Part shown: positions 1 to 5,300 of the stretch, in pieces
How positions within the stretch are numbered: position 1 is the stretch's first letter
Layout of the letters: the number at the start of each line of letters is the position of its first letter
NCBI GenBank assembly: GCA_018677115.1
Contig: JAHHOC010000272.1
Location: 1-5,353 of the forward strand
DNA from: Arenicella sp.
Lineage (GTDB): Bacteria > Pseudomonadota > Gammaproteobacteria > Arenicellales > Arenicellaceae
Length of the DNA stretch: 5,353 bases
Direction: 5' to 3'
The notes under the pieces: generated by a model
Seen by the model: the letters and a program-made list of their open reading frames with translations, nothing else
Database searches by the model: none
Told to the model about the DNA's origin: nothing
Program-made: the position numbers and the translations under genes

Positions 1-390
1 GCCTATGCCGCCTATGTGGCGCGGTTGACCCGTGGCGGCATGCTGGAGGTAATGAGCCAGGACTATATCCGCACCGCCCGTGCCAAAGGATTGCCGGAGC
101 GGGTGGTGATAGCCAAGCACGCGTTGCGCGGCGGATTGATTCCAACTATTGCCTTCCTGGGCCCAGCATTTGCCGGCCTGCTGGCAGGATCATTTGTGGT
201 GGAAACCATATTCCAGATTCCCGGGCTCGGCCGCTTTTACGTGCAGGCCGCGTTTAACCGCGATTACACCATGATTCTCGGCACCACTATTTTTCTCTCC
301 ACCCTGATTATCATTTTCAACCTTATTTCCGACTTGTTGGCTACCTGGATGAATCCCAAGCTCCGTCATCAGATGCGGGGTAGCCACTGA
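1..390 (+). CDS. Peptide ABC transporter permease, OppB/DppB type (C-terminal part, 5' end outside window)
   Basis: The reading frame is open from the first base, so the gene starts upstream; about 129 C-terminal residues are present of a protein that is usually 300-340 residues long. The visible part carries the EAA loop of binding-protein-dependent permeases (EVMSQDYIRTARAKGL, about residues 16-31 of the fragment), the cytoplasmic coupling helix that docks on the ATPase. Next come a hydrophobic segment (about residues 45-65), the stretch PGLGRFYVQAAFNRDY typical of OppB/DppB/YejB proteins, and a last membrane helix (about residues 82-110) before a basic tail. It would form one half of the inner-membrane channel with the next gene product. 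A GTG at base 16 lies inside the conserved domain and is not a real start. Dipeptide, oligopeptide and YejB-like subtypes cannot be separated from this fragment; nickel transport (NikB) is less likely next to a peptidase. Confidence 0.93.
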   Translation, partial: AYAAYVARLTRGGMLEVMSQDYIRTARAKGLPERVVIAKHALRGGLIPTIAFLGPAFAGLLAGSFVVETIFQIPGLGRFYVQAAFNRDYTMILGTTIFLSTLIIIFNLISDLLATWMNPKLRHQMRGSH

Positions 391-1268
391 TGAGTATTGA
401 ATTGACTGTGCAGGCAGAGAAGGGCACTTCACTGTGGGCGGATGCGTGGATTCGCCTGAAGAAGAACCGGCTGGCCACCGCGGGCCTGTGGGTTGTATTA
501 ACCCTGATCGTGATCGCTATCCTGACTCCGTGGATTGCGCCCTATGGTTATGAGGCACAGAATCTGGAACTGGGGGCAACGCCGCCATCGGCGCAACACT
601 GGCTGGGCACCGATATTTTCGGACGCGACCTGTTGACCCGAGTAATGTACGGCGGGCGGGTGTCTCTGGCAGTGGGGTTGATTGCTACCTCGGTGGCGCT
701 ACTTATTGGTGTGGCATGGGGCAGCATTGCCGGCTATATGGGCGGCCGCACCGATGCAGTGATGATGCGCATAGTTGATGCGCTCTATGCATTGCCGTTT
801 ATTATTTTCATCATTCTGCTGATGGTGGTATTCGGCCGCAGCATGCTGTTGCTGTTTCTGGCCATTGGTGCGGTCGAGTGGCTGACCATGGCGCGGATTG
901 TGCGCGGCCAGGTGCTGAACATCCGCGGACAGGAGTTTATCGAAGCGGCCCGTTCCATGGGTTTGTCAACGCCGCATATCTTATTAAAGCATGTGGTTCC
1001 CAACAGTCTGGGGCCAATCATCGTTTACGCCACACTGACGGTGCCGCAGGTGATGTTGCTGGAAGCATTCCTGAGTTTCCTTGGCTTGGGCATCCAGCCG
1101 CCGCAATCGTCCTGGGGATTGCTGATTTCCTACGGTGCCGCGACCATGGAAGATTATCCCTGGTTACTGGTATTTCCCGGCTTGGCTCTGTCTGTGACAT
1201 TGTTTGCACTTAATTTTCTCGGTGACGGTTTGCGCGACGCGCTCGACCCGAAAGCGTCTAAAGACTGA
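390..1268 (+). CDS. Peptide ABC transporter permease, OppC/DppC type
   Basis: This 292-residue inner-membrane protein is the second channel subunit of the peptide importer. Its cytoplasmic N-terminus (residues 1-29) is followed by a first membrane helix (about 30-51), a periplasmic stretch, and the OppC/DppC hallmark HWLGTDIFGRDLLTRVMYGGR (about 70-90, the last residues abutting helix two). Further hydrophobic segments lie near 91-114, 131-148, 151-170, 209-232 and 256-278, giving about six helices. The EAA coupling loop is EFIEAARSMGLSTPHILLKH, residues 182-201. Its length fits the DppC/OppC family (about 280-300) and is shorter than YejE. The start codon ATG at 390-392 shares its A with the stop of the upstream permease (TGATG), which suggests translational coupling and fixed stoichiometry. 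A G-rich run at 375-380 (GCGGGG) is the probable ribosome-binding site, 9 nt before the ATG. No key feature appears to be missing. Confidence 0.95.
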   Translation: MSIELTVQAEKGTSLWADAWIRLKKNRLATAGLWVVLTLIVIAILTPWIAPYGYEAQNLELGATPPSAQHWLGTDIFGRDLLTRVMYGGRVSLAVGLIATSVALLIGVAWGSIAGYMGGRTDAVMMRIVDALYALPFIIFIILLMVVFGRSMLLLFLAIGAVEWLTMARIVRGQVLNIRGQEFIEAARSMGLSTPHILLKHVVPNSLGPIIVYATLTVPQVMLLEAFLSFLGLGIQPPQSSWGLLISYGAATMEDYPWLLVFPGLALSVTLFALNFLGDGLRDALDPKASKD

Positions 1269-1273
1269 GGAAA
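1266..1273 (+). promoter_or_regulatory. Ribosome-binding site of the double ATPase gene, overlapping the permease stop
   Basis: TGAGGAAA overlaps the TGA stop of the OppC-type permease (1266-1268). The GAGG core ends 9 nt before the ATG at 1280. It supports that start and implies that ribosomes finishing the permease are close to the next initiation site. Confidence 0.7.
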
Positions 1274-1279
1274 CTTAAA

Positions 1280-2863
1280 ATGCCGCTGCTTAAAGTAGAT
1301 AACCTGACCACCCGGTTTCATACCCGTAATGGCATTGTTACCGCTGTCGATGATGTGAGCTTCAGCGTTGAGCGAGGCGAGATTCTCGGGATTGTTGGCG
1401 AATCCGGCAGCGGAAAATCGGTCAGCTGTTACAGCCTGCTGGGGCTGATCCCGATGCCGCCGGGCAGGATTGAGAGTGGCACGGCGATATTTAACGACAG
1501 GGATTTGCTGGCTATGTCGGAAGCCGAGCTGAGGGCAATTCGTGGCGATGACATAGCAATGATCTTCCAGGACCCGATGACCTGCCTGAATCCGTTTCTC
1601 ACTATTGGCGAACAGTTGATTGAACCACTGATTTATCACCGTGAGTATTCGCGTGCCGCCGCGCGAGTGCGGGCCATCGAGCTGATGGAAGAAAGTGGGA
1701 TCGTGCAGGCAGACAAACGATTCGAGGCATACCCGCACGAATTTTCCGGTGGTATGCGGCAACGGGTAATGATCGCCATGGCACTGATTACCGAGCCCAA
1801 ACTGTTGATAGCTGATGAACCGACAACGGCGCTTGATGTCACCATTCAGGCACAGATTCTTGAGTTAATCGCCAAGTTGCAGAAAAGTCATGATCTGGGG
1901 GTTATTTTTATCAGCCATGACCTGGCCGTGGTCCGCGACCTGGCCGATGAAGTTATTGTGATGAAATCAGGCAGGGTGGTGGAGCGCAACCAAACCCGGG
2001 CTTTATTTGATGCGCCGCAGGACAGCTATACGCAGCAATTATTAGAGGCTGTACCCAAGGGCGCCAAAAATAGCAACGATTTGAGCAAGACGGACATCCT
2101 ATTGAGAGTGGAGAATCTGACAACGTCATTCCTGGATAGAAACTCTGGCCAGCGCTTCAAGGCTGTGGATGCGGTTTCATTCGACCTGCAAAAAAATGAA
2201 ATTCTCGGGCTGGTTGGCGAGTCCGGTTCCGGCAAGTCAACCATCGGCCGCAGCATTCTAAAACTGGTTAATGCGGAATCCGGGTCGGTGCTTTTTGATG
2301 GCCAGGAGTTACTGGCTCTGGACGCCAAACAGATGACCCCGGTACGCCGGCGCATGCAGATGATTTTTCAGGATCCGTACGCGTCGCTCAATCCGCGGAT
2401 GACTGTATTTGATACCCTGGCTGAGCCGCTGCTGTATCACCGGCTGGCAACTAAAAAAGATGTTGAAAACAGGGTGCTGGAGTTGATGGATGAGGTCGGG
2501 CTGGATCGGCACGCAATCAAAAAGTACCCGCATGAGTTTTCTGGCGGTCAGCGGCAGCGCATTGCAATCGGACGTGCCATTGCCACCCGACCTGAGCTGA
2601 TCATTGCCGATGAACCGGTGTCAGCGCTCGATGTGACTATCCAGAAACAGATTCTTGACTTATTGGTAGAGCTGGTTGGCAAACATAATCTGACTATGTT
2701 GTTTGTGTCGCACGATTTGTCAGTGGTGCGCTCGCTGTGTGACAGAGTGATGGTCATTCAACATGGCAGGCTGGTTGAGCTTGGCGACACCGAGCACCTG
2801 TGGCAAAACCCCCAGCAGCAATACACCAAGGATTTACTGGATGCTATTCCGCACTTAACTTAA
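1280..2863 (+). CDS. Peptide ABC transporter double ATPase (fused OppD-OppF, YejF-like architecture)
   Basis: This 527-residue cytoplasmic protein contains two complete nucleotide-binding domains and would power both permeases. First domain: Walker A GESGSGKS (40-47), Q-loop Q97, signature FSGGMRQR (155-162), Walker B LLIADE (175-180) and switch histidine H213. Second domain: Walker A GESGSGKST (313-321), Q-loop Q364, signature FSGGQRQR (420-427), Walker B LIIADE (440-445) and H478. All catalytic elements are intact in both halves, so both sites should hydrolyse ATP. The first half resembles OppD/DppD and the second OppF/DppF. A linker of about 25 residues (about 250-275) joins them. Each half ends in a short oligopeptide-transporter tail (YTQQLLEAVP; YTKDLLDAIP) without the cysteine cluster seen near the C-terminus of many separate DppD/OppD proteins. 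Length and layout match E. coli YejF and other fused peptide ATPases. The start at 1280 has a good ribosome-binding site, 11 bp after the permease stop. Confidence 0.96.
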   Translation: MPLLKVDNLTTRFHTRNGIVTAVDDVSFSVERGEILGIVGESGSGKSVSCYSLLGLIPMPPGRIESGTAIFNDRDLLAMSEAELRAIRGDDIAMIFQDPMTCLNPFLTIGEQLIEPLIYHREYSRAAARVRAIELMEESGIVQADKRFEAYPHEFSGGMRQRVMIAMALITEPKLLIADEPTTALDVTIQAQILELIAKLQKSHDLGVIFISHDLAVVRDLADEVIVMKSGRVVERNQTRALFDAPQDSYTQQLLEAVPKGAKNSNDLSKTDILLRVENLTTSFLDRNSGQRFKAVDAVSFDLQKNEILGLVGESGSGKSTIGRSILKLVNAESGSVLFDGQELLALDAKQMTPVRRRMQMIFQDPYASLNPRMTVFDTLAEPLLYHRLATKKDVENRVLELMDEVGLDRHAIKKYPHEFSGGQRQRIAIGRAIATRPELIIADEPVSALDVTIQKQILDLLVELVGKHNLTMLFVSHDLSVVRSLCDRVMVIQHGRLVELGDTEHLWQNPQQQYTKDLLDAIPHLT

Positions 2864-2866
2864 AGG
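2862..2866 (+). promoter_or_regulatory. Ribosome-binding site that sets the peptidase start at 2875
   Basis: AAAGG overlaps the TAA stop of the ATPase gene (2861-2863) and lies 8 nt before ATG 2875. The frame is open further upstream to an ATG at 2800. That start would overlap the ATPase gene, would put 25 poorly hydrophobic residues ahead of a good signal peptide, and has no comparable ribosome-binding site. This site therefore decides for 2875. Confidence 0.7.
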
Positions 2867-2874
2867 TTTTTCTT

Positions 2875-2931
2875 ATGCGCACTGTGTTGCTGTCTGTCTT
2901 ATTGCTTGTTGTGGCCGTTTCTGCGACCGCT
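2875..2931 (+). other. Signal peptide of the M3 peptidase
   Basis: The first 19 codons encode a short basic start (MR), a run of mostly V/L/A residues, and a small-residue A-T-A ending just before a charged mature N-terminus (ETERQ). This is a classical type I signal peptidase pattern. There is no twin-arginine motif and no cysteine at the cleavage point. Confidence 0.75.
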
Positions 2932-4719
2932 GAAACAGAACGTCAAACTGTCACCTGGGATCTCACCGACCTGTATGCTTCTGATCAGGAGTGGGACAAA
3001 GCCTTTGAGTCTATTCACGACCGGATCTATAGACTGGCCGAGCGCAACAAGGGCTTTGGCAAGTCGGCTGCGGCTCTGGCCGATTTCCTGATTGAGCAAT
3101 CTGCAGTAACTAGAGACTACTATCGTCTGAGCGCGTATGCCAGGTTACAAAATGATGAAGACCAGCGCGATGCGACTACCCAGCAACGGCGTGCCAAAGT
3201 GCGTGCTCTCGCCACTCGCTTCAGCGAAGTGGTTTCCTGGGTGGATCCCGGCCTGCTGTTGCTCGGTGAAAAAAAACTCAAGCGGTTTCTAAAGCAGGAA
3301 CCGCGACTTGCAGCATTTGATTTTTATATCCTCGATTTGATCCGCGAGGCTCCGCACAAACTGGATAATAAAGGCGAAGCAATGATGGCATCAGCCAGCG
3401 CCATGACCAGCAGCCCCAACCAGATTTACAGCATGATCGCCAATGCGGATATACCATGGGGGGAAATTGAGCTCAGTGACGGGAGTAAGGTAAGGCTCGA
3501 CCAGGCTGGCTATTCAGGCGCGCGTGGTGCTGCTCACCGCGAAGATCGCAAAAAAGTGTTTGACCAGTTTTGGGCTACCTGGAAGGAATACGAAGATAGC
3601 ATGGGTGCTACTCTCAACTCCGAAGTGCAGGCCAACATGTTTCAGGCAAAATCGCGGAATTACGATTCTGTTTTGCAGTGGCAGCTGGCGCAGGAAAATC
3701 TGCCAGAGGGTGTGTATCGGACCCTGGTGGCACAGGTCAATGAAAATTTGCCGACCCTGCACCGCTACTTTAAGTTGCGTGCGCGACTGCTTGGTGTTGA
3801 TCAGATGCGTTACTACGACATTTATCCGCCGCTGGTTGAGATGGAAACGGATTTTGGCATCGAGGCTTCTAAACAGATTACACTGGATGTGCTCAAGCCG
3901 CTTGGCGAGGAATACAACAAACACCTGGTGACAGCGCTGAATTCAAATTGGGCGCATGCTTATCCGCGGCCTGGCAAGCGCTCCGGCGCTTATATGAATG
4001 GCTCGGCCTATGATGTGCATCCTTATGTGTTGCTCAATCACAACGACGATTACAACTCTTTATCCACCTATGCCCATGAATGGGGGCATGCGGTGCACTC
4101 GATGCTGGCCAAGCGTGAACAACCGTTTGAGAAAGCCTTCTATTCGACTTTCACCGCGGAAATAGCCTCTACCATCAATGAAATATTACTTGAAGAACAC
4201 CTGATTGCCGCAGCCAAAACAAAGCAGGAAAAACTGTTCTATCTGGGGCAGGCGCTGGAATCAATTCGCGGTACGTTTTTCCGCCAGACTATGTTTGCGG
4301 AGTTTGAGCTGGCGATACATGAGGCGGCGGAAAGGGGCGAACCACTGACCGGTGCGGTTTTTACGCAGATGTACGCAGATTTGTTGAAAAAATACCACGG
4401 CCATGATCAGGGTGTAGTGCTGATCGACGAACCCTACACCATGGAATGGGCGTATATCCCCCACTTTTACTACGACTTTTATGTATTCCAGTACGCCACA
4501 TCCATTTCCGGTGCGGCCTGGTTTGCAGACAAATTTCTCAGTGGTGATGAGTCAGCCAGAGCTGCCCTGGTAAATGTATTAAAAGCCGGGGGTTCAGATT
4601 ATGCCTACCAGATATTGAAACGAGCAGGGCTGGATATGGCCAGCCCCGAACCGTACCAGGCATTGGTGCGGAGAATGGAAGATGTTATGGACCGGATCGA
4701 GGCCTTGCTCGATCAGTAG
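2875..4719 (+). CDS. pepF: Oligoendopeptidase F, M3 family zinc metallopeptidase with signal peptide
   Basis: This 614-residue zinc peptidase cleaves internal bonds of short peptides. Zinc site: HEWGH at residues 401-405 (ligands H401 and H405, catalytic E402), with E429 in FTAEIAST the probable third ligand, 28 residues after H401 as in other M3 enzymes. Other family marks are WDLTDLY near the N-terminus (28-34), a helical domain over about 35-330, the substrate-groove stretch GSAYDVHPYVLLNH (376-389) and the C-terminal IPHFYYDFYVFQYATS (528-543), with H530 and nearby tyrosines likely binding substrate. The length matches PepF (about 600). Unlike typical cytosolic PepF, it begins with a Sec-type signal peptide: MR, a hydrophobic core (residues 3-15), then SATA|E with probable cleavage after A19. 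No lipobox cysteine is seen, so a soluble periplasmic enzyme is expected. It lies 11 bp after the ATPase gene, evidently as the last gene of the operon. Family assignment is very secure; periplasmic location is an inference from the signal peptide. Confidence 0.95.
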   Translation: MRTVLLSVLLLVVAVSATAETERQTVTWDLTDLYASDQEWDKAFESIHDRIYRLAERNKGFGKSAAALADFLIEQSAVTRDYYRLSAYARLQNDEDQRDATTQQRRAKVRALATRFSEVVSWVDPGLLLLGEKKLKRFLKQEPRLAAFDFYILDLIREAPHKLDNKGEAMMASASAMTSSPNQIYSMIANADIPWGEIELSDGSKVRLDQAGYSGARGAAHREDRKKVFDQFWATWKEYEDSMGATLNSEVQANMFQAKSRNYDSVLQWQLAQENLPEGVYRTLVAQVNENLPTLHRYFKLRARLLGVDQMRYYDIYPPLVEMETDFGIEASKQITLDVLKPLGEEYNKHLVTALNSNWAHAYPRPGKRSGAYMNGSAYDVHPYVLLNHNDDYNSLSTYAHEWGHAVHSMLAKREQPFEKAFYSTFTAEIASTINEILLEEHLIAAAKTKQEKLFYLGQALESIRGTFFRQTMFAEFELAIHEAAERGEPLTGAVFTQMYADLLKKYHGHDQGVVLIDEPYTMEWAYIPHFYYDFYVFQYATSISGAAWFADKFLSGDESARAALVNVLKAGGSDYAYQILKRAGLDMASPEPYQALVRRMEDVMDRIEALLDQ

Positions 4720-4736
4720 GGTTCCGGCTCTCTGCC

Positions 4737-4765
4737 CCCAGCCAGCAACAAATGAAACGGCTGGG
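4737..4765 (+). terminator. Hairpin just downstream of the peptidase gene; possible weak or Rho-assisted terminator
   Basis: A perfect 7-bp stem, CCCAGCC (4737-4743) with GGCTGGG (4759-4765), encloses a 15-nt loop and begins 18 nt after the peptidase stop. The position suits transcription termination or protection of the mRNA 3' end. The following bases (ATATGCTTCC) are not a U-tract, so it is not a classical intrinsic terminator. Confidence 0.35.
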
Positions 4766-4818
4766 ATATGCTTCCTATTAAAGGATGATCATACGTGGGG
4801 AGATTTTCACCCGCAAAA

Positions 4819-4872
4819 ATCCCTTGTATCTGGCCGTCTGCCCTGTAAACCAGGGCAATAACGCGCAAGGAT
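4819..4872. repeat. Two-tier inverted repeat (nested hairpin)
   Basis: An inner perfect stem, GCCCTG (4840-4845) with CAGGGC (4851-4856), has a 5-nt loop. It is enclosed by an outer pairing of CCTTG (4822-4826) with CAAGG (4866-4870), which can extend by two A-T pairs past a bulged C. There is no U-tract on either side. It could be a second 3'-end structure of the operon transcript or a dispersed intergenic repeat; one copy cannot tell these apart. Confidence 0.35.
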
Positions 4873-4945
4873 AAATGCACTGGCCCCGCAATTCAGGTAG
4901 CAAATATTGTCTGTCAAGTCGTGGTTTAGTGTTGTAAATACTGGT

Positions 4946-4957
4946 CTGGCTCGCCAG
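4946..4957. repeat. Short palindrome CTGGC-TC-GCCAG
   Basis: Two 5-bp arms are separated by 2 bp. The spacer is too short for an RNA hairpin, so if functional it would be a DNA site. A competing pairing also exists between ACTGG (4940-4944) and CCAGT (4954-4958). Twelve-base palindromes occur by chance, so confidence is low. Confidence 0.2.
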
Positions 4958-4987
4958 TTGTTGCATAAACACCAAAAATGTCAAAAA

Positions 4988-5007
4988 TTTGTTGTATAGA
5001 CGACAAA
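4988..5007. promoter_or_regulatory. 20-bp near-palindrome, candidate operator
   Basis: TTTGTTGT (4988-4995) and ACGACAAA (5000-5007) are complementary at seven of eight positions around an ATAG centre. The symmetry and length are those of a dimeric repressor or activator site, and it ends 16 bp before a TTGCCA -35 candidate. I do not recognise the regulator. The form TTGT-n-ACAA recalls several GntR-type operators, but this is not specific. Confidence 0.35.
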
Positions 5008-5023
5008 TAATGTTATCAATACA

Positions 5024-5053
5024 TTGCCAATGTTACATATATTGGTGTAGAGT
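5024..5053 (+). promoter_or_regulatory. Weak sigma-70 promoter candidate for the downstream gene
   Basis: TTGCCA (5024-5029, five of six bases of the -35 consensus) and TAGAGT (5048-5053, four of six bases of the -10 consensus) are 18 bp apart. Transcription would begin near 5060 and leave a leader of about 240 nt before the ATG at 5301. No better -35/-10 pair was found closer to the gene; TATAAA at 5234-5239 lacks a properly spaced -35. Confidence 0.25.
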
Positions 5054-5072
5054 CTCACGATTAGTGAGGATT

Positions 5073-5094
5073 CTCTTCCAGAGTAGCGGAAGGG
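5073..5094 (+). promoter_or_regulatory. Leader hairpin covering a Shine-Dalgarno-like run
   Basis: CTCTTCC (5073-5079) pairs with GGAAGGG (5088-5094), seven pairs including one G-U, around an 8-nt loop. The 3' arm is the start of the purine run GGAAGGGGG (5088-5096), located 7 nt before ATG 5104. A smaller stem, CTCAC/GTGAG (5054-5058 with 5064-5068), sits just upstream. No known riboswitch family is recognised. Confidence 0.3.
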
Positions 5095-5256
5095 GGTCTT
5101 GCAATGGTGGTTTAATCGCCGTGCCCTTATTGATTTTCATTGCGCTTTGCGGGTTCTGTCAGCAGTTCCTAAAAAGCTATTACAAGTCAGGCCATTTATG
5201 GTTAGGCAAGATGAATTTGAATAAGAACTAGTCTATAAAACAAAACTACAGCACGG

Positions 5257-5280
5257 TTACAATTTCAATTAAATTGGTAA
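5257..5280. repeat. Imperfect inverted repeat just upstream of the last gene's ribosome-binding site
   Basis: TTACAATTT (5257-5265) pairs with AAATT-G-GTAA (5271-5280) through nine pairs with one bulged G, around the loop CAATT. It ends 8 bp before the AGAGG ribosome-binding site. Being almost all A-T it would be weak as RNA, but it could be a protein-binding site or slightly influence initiation. Confidence 0.3.
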
Positions 5281-5288
5281 AACAAAAA

Positions 5289-5293
5289 AGAGG
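5289..5293 (+). promoter_or_regulatory. Ribosome-binding site of the gene at 5301
   Basis: AGAGG lies 7 nt before ATG 5301. An in-frame GTG directly precedes the ATG (5298-5300), but spacing and codon preference favour the ATG. Confidence 0.6.
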
Positions 5294-5300
5294 TATAGTG

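Larger units (their letters stand above)
4720..5300. other. 581-bp intergenic region between the peptidase gene and the next gene
   Basis: No convincing protein gene or tRNA is seen on either strand. The first ~170 bp hold two hairpin-forming segments (4737-4765 and 4819-4872). From about 4900 the sequence turns AT-rich and carries a 20-bp near-palindrome (4988-5007), several GTT-boxes, a weak promoter candidate (5024-5053), hairpins at 5054-5068 and 5073-5094, a tiny reading frame (5104-5115), and an inverted repeat (5257-5280) next to the downstream ribosome-binding site. It most likely contains the 3' end of the peptide operon transcript and the promoter and leader of the gene starting at 5301. 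Confidence 0.7.

Noticed and set aside
1154..1762. Minus-strand open frame of 202 codons across the permease-ATPase junction
   Set aside because: It is antisense to two well-supported genes with intact conserved motifs and shows no domain of its own.
3514..3931. Antisense and alternate-frame open frames of about 135 codons inside the peptidase gene
   Set aside because: They lie opposite or out of frame with the conserved M3 peptidase and have no recognisable features.
4778..4984. Minus-strand open frame of 68 codons in the intergenic region
   Set aside because: It has no recognisable domain or clear ribosome-binding site, its composition looks random, and it overlaps the hairpins and repeats of the non-coding region.
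4979..4984. Perfect TTGACA -35 on the minus strand (TGTCAA at 4979-4984, also at 4912-4917)
   Set aside because: Neither has a reasonable -10 at 16-18 bp spacing, and there is no minus-strand gene for it to serve.
5013..5021. DnaA-box-like TTATCAATA
   Set aside because: It is a single poor match to TTATNCACA with no cluster of further boxes and no replication genes nearby.
4989..5231. Plus-strand open frame of 80 codons starting at TTG
   Set aside because: The start has no ribosome-binding site and would lie inside the near-palindrome; the first half reads as random sequence. Only the GTG-initiated last 36 codons are kept, as a weak finding.
5273..5287. Resemblance to a PdhR-type operator (ATTGGT-NNN-ACCAAT)
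   Set aside because: Ten of twelve defined positions match (ATTGGT-AAA-ACAAAA), but the second half-site is poor and sits in an A-rich run, so chance is likely.
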